The notes under the pieces were generated by a model. It was not told the origin of the DNA. It ran no database searches and was given only the letters and a program-made list of their open reading frames with translations. A stretch of 64,000 nucleotides of DNA from Arthrobacter zhaoxinii (lineage in GTDB: Bacteria > Actinomycetota > Actinomycetes > Actinomycetales > Micrococcaceae): the NCBI RefSeq assembly GCF_024385505.1, contig NZ_JANFLT010000005.1:1-64000 (forward strand), in the 5' to 3' direction. Shown here piece by piece: positions 9,381-18,524 of this stretch. A program made the position numbers and the translations under genes. The stretch's first letter is position 1. Each line of letters begins with the position of its first letter.

Positions 9381-12008
9381 CTACTCCGCCGCAGGCGCCA
9401 GTTCGACGTCGGAAACGGCCAGCTCGCCCTCGCCGACGGCCAGGTTGAGTTCCCGGACGTTGCCGGCGGCCTTGAGGTCCGCCTGTCCGGCGCGGAGCCG
9501 GGTCACTGCACCTTCCGGCGCGGTGACCGTGGCCTTGAGGACCTCGGTCCGCTGCTTGACCTTGGCTTCGGACTTGGCCTTGCGGATCCCGCCCAGGGCG
9601 GCGGCAACCGTGCCGAGGATCCCGGCGTCGGCGTCCGCCACGGCCGTGGACAGCCCGTCCACATTCGGCCACGGCGCCCGGTGCACCGACCCGGCGCGCC
9701 ACCAGCCCCAGACCTCTTCGGTGGCGAACGGCAGGAACGGGGCGAACAGGCGCAGCAGCGCATCCAGCGTGGTGGCCAGGGTGGCCAGCACCGAGGCCTG
9801 CTCCGCCTCGCCGGCGGCACCGTAGGCGCGGTCCTTGATCAGCTCCACGTAGTCATCCGTGAAGGACCAGAAGAAGGACTCGGTCAGCTGCAGGGCCTTG
9901 GCGTAGTCGTAGCGTTCAAAGGCGCTCGTGGCGGCCTGCACGACGTCGGTCAGCTGGGCCAGCAGGGACAGATCCAGCGCGTTGGTGATCACCGAGGTGT
10001 CCGCCAGCGCCACGTTCTTCTCCGTGGCGCCCAGGTTCAGGACAAACTTGGATGCGTTGAGCAGCTTGATGGCCAGACGGCGGCCGATCTTCATCTGCGC
10101 AATTTCGTACGCCGTGTCCGCGCCGAGCTTCGCCGAAGCGGCCCAGTAGCGCACGGCGTCGGAGCCGAACTCGTTGAGCACATCCGTGGGAACCACCACG
10201 TTGCCCTTGGACTTGGACATCTTCTTCCGGTCCGGATCCAGGATCCAGCCGGAAATCGCGGCGTGCTTCCACGGCGCGGCGGCATTGAGCGCATCGGCGC
10301 GGACCACGGAGGAGAACAGCCAGGTGCGGATGATGTCGTGGCCCTGCGGACGGAGGTCGAACGGGAAGACCTTCGCGAAGAGGTCCTCGTCCCGGCTCCA
10401 GCCGCCCACAATCTGCGGGGTCAGCGAGGAGGTGGCCCAGGTGTCGAGCACGTCCGCGTCACCGATGAAGCCGCCCGGCTGGTTGCGCTGGGATTCTTCG
10501 TAACCCGGAGCCGCTTCGGCGGCCGGGTCCACGGGCAGGGACTCGGGTGCGGGCAGCACGGGGTGGTCGTAGTCCGGGTTGCCGGCGGCATCCAGCGGGT
10601 ACCAGACCGGAACGGGGACGCCGAAGAAGCGCTGGCGGGAGACCAGCCAGTCACCGTTGAGGCCTTCGATCCAGTTCTCGTAGCGGGAGCGCATAAACGC
10701 GGGGTGGAAGTCGATTTCCTTGCCGCGGGCGATCAGGCGTTCGCGGCGTTCCTCGTCGCGGCCGCCGTTGCGGATGTACCACTGGCGGCTGGTCACCACT
10801 TCGAGGGGCTTGTCGCCCTTTTCGAAGAAGTTGACCGGGTGGGTGATCTTCTTGGGTTCGCCGTCGAGGTCGCCGCTTTCGCGCAGCATCTCGACCACGG
10901 TTTCCTTGGCGCTGAAGACGGTCTTGGTGGCGAGGGCGGCGTAGTTTTCCTTGGCCGTCTCGGTGGCGATCCACTCCGGGGTCTCGGCGAGGATGCGGCC
11001 GTCACGGCCGATCACGGCGCGGGTGGGCAGGTTCAGTTCGCGCCACCAGGTGACGTCGGTGAGGTCGCCGAAGGTGCAGATCATGGCGATGCCGGAGCCC
11101 TTGTCGGGCTTGGCCAGCGGATGCGCCTTCACCTCGACCTCGACGTCGAACAGTGGGGACTTCACGGTGGTGCCGAAGAGGCGCTGGTACCGCTCGTCGT
11201 CGGGGTGTGCCACCAGGGCCACGCACGCCGGAAGCAGTTCCGGGCGGGTGGTCTCAATGTAGATCTTCTCGCCGTCGGGGGCGTGGAAGCTCACCCGGTG
11301 GTAGGCGCCGGGCTGCTCGCGGTCCTCAAGTTCGGCCTGGGCGACGGCGGTGCGGAAGGTGACGTCCCAGAGGGTCGGTGCCTCGGCCATGTAGGCGTCG
11401 CCGGCACGGAGGTTGTCGAGGAAGGCACGCTGGCTGACGGCACGCGAGGAGTCGTCGATGGTGCGGTAGGTGCGGTTCCAGTCCACGGACAGGCCGAGGG
11501 TGGAGAAGAGGTCCTCGAAGACCTTCTCGTCCTCCACCGCGAGTTCCTCGCACAGCTCGATGAAGTTGCGGCGGGAGATGACGTCGAAATCACGCTGGTT
11601 CTTGGCGGCCTTCGCCGGCGGGCGGTAGTCGGCGTCGTACGGCTTGGTGGGGTCGCAGCGCACGCCGTAGTAGTTCTGGACGCGGCGCTCGGTGGGCAGG
11701 CCATTGTCATCCCAGCCCATGGGGTAGAAGACGTTCTTGCCGGTCATCCGCTTGTAGCGCGCCATCACGTCGGTCTGCGTGTAGGAGAACATGTGTCCCA
11801 CGTGCAGCGAACCGGAGGCCGTGGGCGGGGGAGTGTCGATCGAGTAGACCTCGTCCCGGACCGTGTCCGGGTCAAACGCGTACGTTCCCTCCTCGCGCCA
11901 GCGGGCGCTCAGCTTGGACTCGAGCCCCTCAAGGGCGGGCTTGTCGGGGACGGATACGGTCTGGGGTTCGTTGTCGGGCGTGTCTGTGCCCGGGATATGT
12001 TCAGCCAT
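9381..12008 (-). CDS. valS: Valyl-tRNA synthetase
   Basis: The 875-residue class I synthetase charges tRNA-Val. The HIGH-type motif is HVGH at residues 69-72 (PPPTASGSLHVGH). The KMSKS motif is intact (KKMSKSKGN). The editing domain and an anticodon-binding domain follow, with a C-terminal helical tail rich in Ala, Lys and Glu. The frame is open further upstream to 12176. The ATG at 12008 (MAEHIPG) is preferred because GGAAGA lies nine bases before it; an ATG at 12017 is the alternative. The longer N-terminus has no family resemblance. Confidence 0.95.
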   Translation of the reverse strand: MAEHIPGTDTPDNEPQTVSVPDKPALEGLESKLSARWREEGTYAFDPDTVRDEVYSIDTPPPTASGSLHVGHMFSYTQTDVMARYKRMTGKNVFYPMGWDDNGLPTERRVQNYYGVRCDPTKPYDADYRPPAKAAKNQRDFDVISRRNFIELCEELAVEDEKVFEDLFSTLGLSVDWNRTYRTIDDSSRAVSQRAFLDNLRAGDAYMAEAPTLWDVTFRTAVAQAELEDREQPGAYHRVSFHAPDGEKIYIETTRPELLPACVALVAHPDDERYQRLFGTTVKSPLFDVEVEVKAHPLAKPDKGSGIAMICTFGDLTDVTWWRELNLPTRAVIGRDGRILAETPEWIATETAKENYAALATKTVFSAKETVVEMLRESGDLDGEPKKITHPVNFFEKGDKPLEVVTSRQWYIRNGGRDEERRERLIARGKEIDFHPAFMRSRYENWIEGLNGDWLVSRQRFFGVPVPVWYPLDAAGNPDYDHPVLPAPESLPVDPAAEAAPGYEESQRNQPGGFIGDADVLDTWATSSLTPQIVGGWSRDEDLFAKVFPFDLRPQGHDIIRTWLFSSVVRADALNAAAPWKHAAISGWILDPDRKKMSKSKGNVVVPTDVLNEFGSDAVRYWAASAKLGADTAYEIAQMKIGRRLAIKLLNASKFVLNLGATEKNVALADTSVITNALDLSLLAQLTDVVQAATSAFERYDYAKALQLTESFFWSFTDDYVELIKDRAYGAAGEAEQASVLATLATTLDALLRLFAPFLPFATEEVWGWWRAGSVHRAPWPNVDGLSTAVADADAGILGTVAAALGGIRKAKSEAKVKQRTEVLKATVTAPEGAVTRLRAGQADLKAAGNVRELNLAVGEGELAVSDVELAPAAE

Positions 12009-12267
12009 GGTTTCCATTCTTCCATGCAGGCCTGTGCTCTGAGGCACCGGCGGCCTGCCGGGATGTTGGGCGGCTGTACTGTCGGGCTCCGGGGTTGCCT
12101 CCGAATCCCGGGCGGAGCCGGCAGGCAATCCCGGAACGGCGGACTTCACCCTTGAATGCCGTTCCCGTCCGGACACCGTGCTGCTGTCTGCGGCGCGGAA
12201 CGAAAAGGAAAACGATGCAGTGATCCTGCGGGACTATCTGCTGTCCGTGCCGGGGCCGGAAGCGTAG
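12009..12267 (+). other. Intergenic stretch with an open frame lacking a start codon
   Basis: Between valS and the next minus-strand gene the plus strand is open from about 12043 to the TAG at 12265-12267. The frame ends ...LRDYLLSVPGPEA. Third positions are GC-rich, but there is no ATG, and the only GTG (12178) is internal with no ribosome site. It may be a remnant or chance. No family is recognised. Confidence 0.25.
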
Positions 12268-12576
12268 CTATCTGTTCTCCTGGACCCTGCTTTCCTGGAC
12301 CCTGCCGAAGTAGTGGGCCAGGAAGAAACTCATGGCGAGGGCACCGGCCAGCATCGGAATCCGTTCGCGGGCGCCCTGCGGAGACCGGCCCAGCAGGGCG
12401 GTGCCGCCGGCCGCGTTCAGGGCGCTCCACACGGCGTTGGCCATGGGGCCGGAGAGCCCGACGCCGGGCGGGTTGGCAAACGGCGTGGGAAACTTTCGTC
12501 CCTGCACGGCATTGATCCCGTGCGGGATGGCGTTGGCCAGGAGTATTCCGGCGAGGAATTTCTTGGTGGAAGACAT
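12268..12576 (-). CDS. Small membrane protein of unknown function
   Basis: The protein has 102 residues from the ATG at 12576 (MSSTKKFLAGILLANAIPH), with AGGA about ten bases upstream. The frame extends further, but the upstream part is Arg/Pro-rich and unconvincing. There are about three hydrophobic segments: residues 6-20, a weaker one near 45-60 and one near 75-90. The end VQESRVQENR is encoded by an in-frame 15-bp direct duplication (TCCTGGACCCTGC at about 12279 and 12294). I do not recognise the family. It probably sits in the cytoplasmic membrane. Confidence 0.65.
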   Translation of the reverse strand: MSSTKKFLAGILLANAIPHGINAVQGRKFPTPFANPPGVGLSGPMANAVWSALNAAGGTALLGRSPQGARERIPMLAGALAMSFFLAHYFGRVQESRVQENR

Positions 12577-12686
12577 AGGGCTGGTGTCCTGTCCGTGTCG
12601 GCGTGGATTGGGCATGGAGGCAGCCCGACGGGTATCAGGCCAGAGCCTACAGCTTCGGCAACCGGCGGGGTGGGGAGCCGCACGGC

Positions 12687-12960
12687 GTCCCACCGAATGG
12701 TGCTGTTGGTGCTGGTGGGACCTCAGGAGATATCACCAGTCCCAAACTGTGGGATGGCGTGCAGGCCTGGGCCGTCTCGCAGCACAGCGTCCCACAGATT
12801 GGTGCTGCCGGGGCTGGTGGGACCTCAGCAGATGCCACCGGCCCCAAACCGTGGGACCCCGTGCAGGCCTGGGCCCGTCTCGCAGCACAGCATCCCACTG
12901 GGTGGTGCTCCTGGTGCCGGTGGGACCTCAGGGGGTAACACCAGCCCCAAACCGTGGGAC
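12687..12960. repeat. Three tandem copies of a 68-69-bp imperfect palindrome (about 102-bp period)
   Basis: Copies lie at 12687-12754, 12789-12857 and 12892-12960. Each starts (G/A)TCCCAC and ends GTGGGA(C/T). The inner arms TGGTGCTG... and ...GCCCCAAACC are partly complementary, so each unit could fold into a long hairpin. The spacer between copies is also conserved (GTGCAGGCCTGGGC...CGCAGCACAGC). Frames run across this region on both strands but show no protein-like pattern. The stretch 12577-13078 has no other gene. Confidence 0.8.
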
Positions 12961-13078
12961 CCGTGCGCGCAGACGGCAGCTTCTATCCCTCTACAGAGGG
13001 TCGAACCGCACCGGGTGACCTGATGCGCTCCACCCCACAGCTTGGAAGAGCAACAATCGGCCAGAGACAGTCCACTGT

Positions 13079-13924
13079 GTGTGGATGCAGCAACTGCAGG
13101 CATTCCTGCTCTCACGTTACGGAGTAGCCAGCTACGGGACACTGACCGCCAACGGGTTCCCGCGGTGGACGATTGACCAGGCTCTGCGCACCGGGATCGT
13201 CCGGCGCGCAGACCGCGGGACGTTTGCGCTGCCTCAAGCAGACGCCCGGTTGGTTGATGCCGCACGCAGCCAGGCCTCGCTGACACGCATCTCAGCGGCT
13301 GACGTTCTTGGCTGGTGGTTGCTGACCCCACCCGAAACCGTACACGTCCGGTGCGACGCCGCCCGGACAATACCCGGCACGGTCATCCACCGGGGACAGC
13401 GCTCGGCACACCGGCTGATAGCGCCGCCCCGGCAGATCCTCCGGGACGCCTTCCGCTGCCTTCCCCGGCTGGACGCACTGGTCATGGCGGAATCTGCAGT
13501 CATAACCAACGCCGTAGGACTGCAGGCTCTGCAGAAAGAATTCTCCGGGCAGCAGGACTGGCAGGTCCGGACCCTGCTGGGGACCATTCGGCGCACTACG
13601 GCATCGCCACTGGAGGTCTGTGCGCGGTTCCACTTGCTGAACGCCGGACTGCGGGTCGAAACAGAGGTTGCCCTGCCTGGCATCGGACGAGTGGATCTGC
13701 TGGTCGACGGATGGTTGATCATCGAGATCGACGGGTTCGCGTTTCACAGCAGCCGGGAACACTATCGCGTGGACCGGCGACGCTGGAAGGCGTCGGCAGC
13801 GGCCGGGTGGATCACGCTGCGGATCACTGCGGAACTTGTCCTGCACCGGCCGGAGGAATTTGTGGATCTGGTGGAAAAAACACGGGACATGTGGAGCCTC
13901 CGTGTGCGACGGCGGCAGCAGTAG
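13079..13924 (+). CDS. AbiEi-like antitoxin domain plus DUF559 (Vsr-like) protein
   Basis: The protein has 281 residues from the GTG at 13079, or 279 from the ATG at 13085; neither has a good ribosome site. Residues 1-60 resemble the winged-helix AbiEi antitoxin domain (YGVASYGTLTANGFPRWTIDQAL). Residues 180-275 look like DUF559, a PD-(D/E)xK-related fold (VDLLVDGWLIIEIDGFAFH, then RRRWKASAAAGW). Proteins of this make-up are common and often multicopy in Arthrobacter-like genomes, and their role is not established. No partner toxin gene is adjacent, so a working toxin-antitoxin pair is not supported. Confidence 0.75.
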   Translation: MWMQQLQAFLLSRYGVASYGTLTANGFPRWTIDQALRTGIVRRADRGTFALPQADARLVDAARSQASLTRISAADVLGWWLLTPPETVHVRCDAARTIPGTVIHRGQRSAHRLIAPPRQILRDAFRCLPRLDALVMAESAVITNAVGLQALQKEFSGQQDWQVRTLLGTIRRTTASPLEVCARFHLLNAGLRVETEVALPGIGRVDLLVDGWLIIEIDGFAFHSSREHYRVDRRRWKASAAAGWITLRITAELVLHRPEEFVDLVEKTRDMWSLRVRRRQQ

Positions 13925-14035
13925 TAAGGGAGCAGCAGCACCATGAGCAGCGAAAGTAAGGGAGCAGCAGCAACAAGAGCAGACAAAGTAGAGCAGCAGC
14001 AGTAAGGGAGCAGCCGCCGTAAGGGACCAGCCGCC
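13924..14035 (+). repeat. Short direct repeats GTAAGGGAGCAGCAGCA
   Basis: Four copies of a 17-bp unit lie at 13924, 13956, 14002 and 14019; the last two have CAGCCGCC endings. They are separated by CAG-rich filler just after the AbiEi/DUF559 stop codon. Confidence 0.7.
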
Positions 14036-14102
14036 GTAACAATGCCCGGCTGCCCCGTGCCGAAAAACCAGGACGGAACCAAACGCTGGCTAAAGTGATC
14101 AC

Positions 14103-14861
14103 ATGACTGAGATCACACCGAAGCGGGCCGTTGTTACCGGAGCAAGTTCAGGGATCGGAGCCGCCGCAGTACGGGCACTGCGCGCCTCGGGCTGGAACGT
14201 CGTCGCCGTCGCCCGCCGCGGAGACAGGCTGCAGGCGCTCGCCGAAGAAACCGGCGCCGAAGCCATCGCAGCGGATGTCACCGATGACGCCTCGGTGGCA
14301 CGGCTCGCAGAGCAGGTCCTGGCCGGCGGGGGAGTGGACGCCCTGATCAACAACGCCGGCGGCGCCTTCGGACTCGATCCGGTTGCGGGAGGAAGCATCA
14401 GCGACTGGCAGCGCATGTATGACGTCAATGTCCTGGGCGCCCTGCGCATGACACAGGCGTTCCTGCCGGCACTGCGGGACAGCGGCCGGGGATCGGTTCT
14501 GCTGCTCACGTCGACGGCGGCCTTTACCGCCTATGAGGGCGGGGCCGGCTACAGTGCGGCGAAGTCCGGGGAAGAAATGCTGGCCCGGACCCTGCGGCTG
14601 GAGGAAGCCGAACACAACGTCCGTGTCATTGAGATTGCCCCGGGCATGGTCAAGACAGAGGAATTCTCGCTGAACCGGGTGGGGGACAAGGAAGCCGCGG
14701 ACAAGGTGTACACCGGCGTCGAAAAGCCGTTGACGGCGGAAGATGTCGCCGAGGTTATGGCGTTCGCTTTGAACCTGCCGCACCACGTCAATCTGGACCA
14801 GGTGGTCCTGCGCCCGGTGGCACAGGCGGCCCAGCACAAGGTCATACGCACCGGGCAGTAG
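14103..14861 (+). CDS. Short-chain dehydrogenase/reductase, YdfG-like
   Basis: This is a 252-residue classical SDR. The cofactor motif TGASSGIG is at residues 12-19, NNAG follows, and the catalytic set is Ser137, Tyr150 (YSAAK) and Lys154. The arginine after the second strand (AVARRGDR) suggests NADP(H). The C-terminal part (VYTGVEKPLTAEDVAEV, VLRPVAQ) resembles E. coli YdfG, which acts on serine and 3-hydroxy acids. The substrate here is inferred only from that likeness. It appears monocistronic; the ileS T-box leader follows. Confidence 0.85.
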   Translation: MTEITPKRAVVTGASSGIGAAAVRALRASGWNVVAVARRGDRLQALAEETGAEAIAADVTDDASVARLAEQVLAGGGVDALINNAGGAFGLDPVAGGSISDWQRMYDVNVLGALRMTQAFLPALRDSGRGSVLLLTSTAAFTAYEGGAGYSAAKSGEEMLARTLRLEEAEHNVRVIEIAPGMVKTEEFSLNRVGDKEAADKVYTGVEKPLTAEDVAEVMAFALNLPHHVNLDQVVLRPVAQAAQHKVIRTGQ

Positions 14862-14969
14862 GCCGCCGGTACGTCCCGAGGACGCCCGCCAATAGCCGGC
14901 TGGAAGTCCTCGGGCAGCCCCGCAGGGACAGGTGCTTCGACAACCGGCGCGGGCGTGGCCTAAACTTGA

Positions 14970-15233
14970 CCGGAACAGCACTGACCCGGCCATCACCGGT
15001 GAGCTTCCGGAAGAACAGTTACCTCTTTTAATAGGGGCAGCCCAGTAGAACCGGACGGGTAAGCCCGTCACAGCAGTCAATGAGCGGCAGCCGCGCGAAC
15101 CCAGCAGCACCGGGGACGCACGGCGGCAAGCGAGGTGGTACCGCGGTTACCGCCGGCCTTTCGGGGCCGGTAGAGGCCGCCCTCGCATCCTGTTCCACAG
15201 CCAGATTCACTTGCCGCTATCAGGATGACGAAT
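14970..15233 (+). promoter_or_regulatory. Translational T-box riboswitch for ileS (tRNA-Ile sensing)
   Basis: The leader has the Actinobacteria-type short stem I with ATC, the Ile specifier, at 14992-14994 in GCCATCACCGGTGAG. The T-box AGGTGGTACCGCGG is at 15133-15146. The antisequestrator is readable: GCGAGG (15130-15135) pairs with CCTCGC (15181-15186), the seven-base bulge TGGTACC lies between, and GCGG (15143-15146) pairs with CCGC (15177-15180). In the alternative fold CATCCTG (15186-15192) pairs perfectly with CAGGATG (15221-15227), which covers the ileS ribosome site. Uncharged tRNA-Ile should favour the first fold and open translation. There is no terminator U-run, which fits translational control. 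Confidence 0.93.
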
Positions 15234-18200
15234 ATGCCCTCTGTATACCCCAAAGCCAGCACCGGCGACTCAGCCGCTGCTGCTGTTCCCTCCTCCCCCC
15301 GGTTTCCGGAACTCGAAGAACGCGTTCTGAAGTACTGGGATAAAGACGGCACCTTCCAGGCCTCCATTGACGCCCGCCCTGCCGGGAAAGACGGCGACAA
15401 CGAGTTCGTGTTCTACGACGGCCCGCCCTTCGCCAACGGCCTGCCGCACTACGGCCACCTGCTGACCGGCTACGTGAAGGACCTGGTGGCCCGCTACCAG
15501 ACCCAGCGCGGCCGCCGCGTGGAACGCCGCTTCGGCTGGGACACCCACGGGCTGCCCGCCGAACTGGAAGCCATGAAGCAGCTCGGCATGAGCGACAAGG
15601 TCCAGATCGAGAAGATGGGCATCGACAAGTTCAACGATGCCTGCCGTGCCTCCGTCATGAAGTACGCCGGTGAGTGGCAGGACTACGTCACCCGCCAGGC
15701 CCGCTGGGTGGACTTCGAGAACGACTACAAGACGCTCAACGTCGAGTACATGGAATCGGTCATCTGGGCGTTCAAGACCCTGCACGAAAAGGGCCTGACC
15801 TACAGCGGCTTCCGCGTGCTTCCGTACTGCTGGAAGGACGAGACGCCGCTGTCCAACCATGAGCTGCGCATGGATGACGACGTCTACAAGATGCGCCAGG
15901 ACCAGACGGTCACGGTCACCTTCCCCATCACCGCCGGTGACAACGCGCTCTCCGCCGAGCTCGAAGGTGTGCAGGCCATCGCCTGGACCACCACTCCCTG
16001 GACCCTGCCCACCAACATGGCCCTCGCCGTCGGACCCGAGGTCCGCTACGCCGTCGTACCCGCCGGTCCGAAGGGCACGCAGGCAGGCGAGGGACGCTTC
16101 CTGCTCGCTGAAGACCTCGTCGGTTCCTACGCGAAGGACCTGGGGTACGACGACGCCGAGGCCGCCCGCGCTGCCGTCACCGCCGTCCACCTCGGCACGG
16201 ACCTGGCCGGCCTGCGCTACGCACCGCTGTGGAACTACTACACGGACACGGAGAAGTGGGGCACTGCCAACGCCTGGCAGATCGTCACCGCCGACTACGT
16301 CACCACCACCGACGGCACCGGCATCGTCCACCAGGCACCCGCCTACGGTGAAGACGACCAGAAGGTCTGCGAGCAGTACGGCATCCCCGTGATCCTCTCC
16401 GTGGACGAGGGCGGCAAGTTCCTGCCCATGTTCGGCACCGGTGAGCTCGCCGACATCGCCGGGCTGCAGGTCTTCGATGCCAACAAGCTGATCACCCGTG
16501 TGCTGAAGGCGGACGGCCGGCTGCTGCGCCAGGCCAGCTACGAGCACAGCTACCCGCACTGCTGGCGCTGCCGGAATCCGCTGATCTATAAGGCGGTCTC
16601 CTCCTGGTTCGTGGAGGTCACCAAGATCAAGGACCGCATGGTCGAGCTGAACCAGCAGATCAACTGGATCCCGGAGAACGTCAAGGACGGCCAGTTCGGC
16701 AAGTGGCTGGAAAACGCCCGTGACTGGTCCATCAGCCGCAACCGCTACTGGGGCAGCCCCATCCCGGTCTGGGTCTCGGACGATCCCAACTACCCGCGCA
16801 CCGACGTTTACGGTTCGCTGGCAGAGATGGAAGCCGACTTCGGCCGGCTGCCGCTGAACAAGGAGGGCCAGCCGGACCTGCACCGCCCGTTCATCGACGA
16901 GCTGACCCGCCCCAACCCGGACGATCCCACCGGGCAGTCCACCATGCGCCGCGTGGAGGACGTGCTGGATGTGTGGTTCGACTCCGGATCCATGCCGTAC
17001 GCCCAGGTGCACTACCCGCACGAGAACGCCGACTGGTTCGAAAGCCACAACCCCGGCGACTTCATCGTGGAGTACATCGGCCAGACCCGCGGCTGGTTCT
17101 ACACCCTGCACGTGCTGGCCACGGCACTGTTTGACCGGCCCGCCTTCCGCAACGTCATCAGCCACGGGATTGTGCTCGGCTCCGACGGACAGAAGATGTC
17201 CAAGTCGCTGCGCAACTACCCGGACGTTTCCGAGGTCCTGGACCGCGACGGATCCGACGCCATGCGCTGGTTCCTGATGGCCTCCCCGATCCTGCGCGGC
17301 GGCAACCTGGTTGTCACCGAACAGGGGATCCGTGACGGTGTCCGCCAGGCCATCCTGCCGCTGTGGAACGTGTGGCACTTCTTCAGCCTCTACACCAACG
17401 CAGCGAACAACGGCAACGGTTACGAGGCCAAGGCCTGCTACGACTCCACCGAACCGCTGGACCGCTACCTGCTCGCCGCCACCGGCGACCTGGTCCGGGA
17501 CATGGGCACGGCACTGGACGGCTACGACGTGTCCGTGGCGTGCGAGATCCTGCGCGCCTACATGGACACGCTGACCAACTGGTACATCCGCCGCAGCCGC
17601 ACGCGCTTCTTCGAAGAAGACACGCAGGCCTTCGACGTGCTCTACACCTGCCTGGAAACCGTGTGCCGGGTGGCAGCCCCGCTGCTGCCGCTCATCGGCG
17701 AGGAAATCTGGCGCGGCCTCACCGGCGGGCGCTCCGTGCACCTGACCGACTGGCCGGACGCCGACCTCTTCCCGAGCGACCCCGCCCTGGTGGAACGCAT
17801 GGAAGCCACCCGCCGGATCGCCTCCGTCGGGTCCTCCCTGCGCAAGGGCGCGAACCTCCGGGTCCGCCTGCCCCTGTCCGAGATGACCGTCGTCGCGCCG
17901 GAAGCGCAGTCCCTGGCCGGGCAGTTCGCCGCAATCATCGCCGACGAGCTGAACCTGAAGAACGTCCGCCTGGTGGACGCCTCCGACGCCGACCCGGCCG
18001 AGTTCGGGATCAGCCAGAAGCTCGTGGTCAACGCCCGTGCCGCCGGCCCCCGCCTGGGCAAGAACGTGCAGACGGCCATCAAGGCCGCCAAGTCCGGCGA
18101 CTGGTCCGTGGACGACGCCGGCACGGTCACCGCCGGCGGCCTGGCACTGGAGCCGCAGGAGTACACGCTGGAGACCGTCGTCGAAACGGGCGAAGGGGAA

Positions 18201-18524
18201 GCCGCGAAGGCCGTTGCCGTGCTGCCCGGCGGCGGCTTCCTGGTCCTTAACACCGAGGTCACGCCCGAGCTGGCCGCCGAGGGCACCGCCCGCGACGCCA
18301 TCCGCGCCGTCCAGCAGGCCCGCCGGGACGCGGACCTGCACATCAGCGACCGCATCCGCACCCGCATCAGCACGGGCGCGGAAGAAGCGGCCGCGCTCGA
18401 AGCCAACGGGAACCTGGTGAAGGCCGAAACGCTCACCGATGACCTGGTGGTCACCGGCGACCTGGTCACCGACGGCGCCGACACCGACGCCGACAAGTAC
18501 ATCGTCACAGTGGAGAAGATCTAA
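15234..18524 (+). CDS. ileS: Isoleucyl-tRNA synthetase
   Basis: The protein has 1096 residues from the ATG at 15234. That start is chosen because AGGA lies eight bases before it and is the sequence masked by the T-box; an in-frame ATG at 15225 overlaps AGGA and is less likely. The HIGH-type motif is [11 protein letters not shown], the CP1 editing domain follows, and the KMSKS motif is KMSKSLRN. The long form with a large C-terminal domain is the eukaryote-like (type 2) IleS also found in many actinobacteria. It charges tRNA-Ile. Its TAA overlaps the folC ATG by one base. Confidence 0.97.
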   Translation: MPSVYPKASTGDSAAAAVPSSPRFPELEERVLKYWDKDGTFQASIDARPAGKDGDNEFVFYDGPPFANGLPHYGHLLTGYVKDLVARYQTQRGRRVERRFGWDTHGLPAELEAMKQLGMSDKVQIEKMGIDKFNDACRASVMKYAGEWQDYVTRQARWVDFENDYKTLNVEYMESVIWAFKTLHEKGLTYSGFRVLPYCWKDETPLSNHELRMDDDVYKMRQDQTVTVTFPITAGDNALSAELEGVQAIAWTTTPWTLPTNMALAVGPEVRYAVVPAGPKGTQAGEGRFLLAEDLVGSYAKDLGYDDAEAARAAVTAVHLGTDLAGLRYAPLWNYYTDTEKWGTANAWQIVTADYVTTTDGTGIVHQAPAYGEDDQKVCEQYGIPVILSVDEGGKFLPMFGTGELADIAGLQVFDANKLITRVLKADGRLLRQASYEHSYPHCWRCRNPLIYKAVSSWFVEVTKIKDRMVELNQQINWIPENVKDGQFGKWLENARDWSISRNRYWGSPIPVWVSDDPNYPRTDVYGSLAEMEADFGRLPLNKEGQPDLHRPFIDELTRPNPDDPTGQSTMRRVEDVLDVWFDSGSMPYAQVHYPHENADWFESHNPGDFIVEYIGQTRGWFYTLHVLATALFDRPAFRNVISHGIVLGSDGQKMSKSLRNYPDVSEVLDRDGSDAMRWFLMASPILRGGNLVVTEQGIRDGVRQAILPLWNVWHFFSLYTNAANNGNGYEAKACYDSTEPLDRYLLAATGDLVRDMGTALDGYDVSVACEILRAYMDTLTNWYIRRSRTRFFEEDTQAFDVLYTCLETVCRVAAPLLPLIGEEIWRGLTGGRSVHLTDWPDADLFPSDPALVERMEATRRIASVGSSLRKGANLRVRLPLSEMTVVAPEAQSLAGQFAAIIADELNLKNVRLVDASDADPAEFGISQKLVVNARAAGPRLGKNVQTAIKAAKSGDWSVDDAGTVTAGGLALEPQEYTLETVVETGEGEAAKAVAVLPGGGFLVLNTEVTPELAAEGTARDAIRAVQQARRDADLHISDRIRTRISTGAEEAAALEANGNLVKAETLTDDLVVTGDLVTDGADTDADKYIVTVEKI

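Noticed and set aside
12009-12176. 56-residue N-terminal extension of ValS
   Set aside because: It has no similarity to the family start; ATG 12008 has a ribosome site.
12687-12960. CRISPR array
   Set aside because: Repeats and spacers are both repeated, the unit is too long, and no cas gene is present.
12603-13018. Plus-strand frames across the palindromic repeats
   Set aside because: The repeated PQ-, GGTS-like text simply mirrors the DNA repeats; all frames are open and there is no ribosome site or family.
13079-13924. Active AbiE toxin-antitoxin pair
   Set aside because: No AbiEii nucleotidyltransferase toxin gene is adjacent; only the AbiEi-like domain is present.
13925-14102. Minus-strand Leu-rich small membrane proteins
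   Set aside because: Poly-Leu arises from antisense CAG repeats; no conserved feature or ribosome site.
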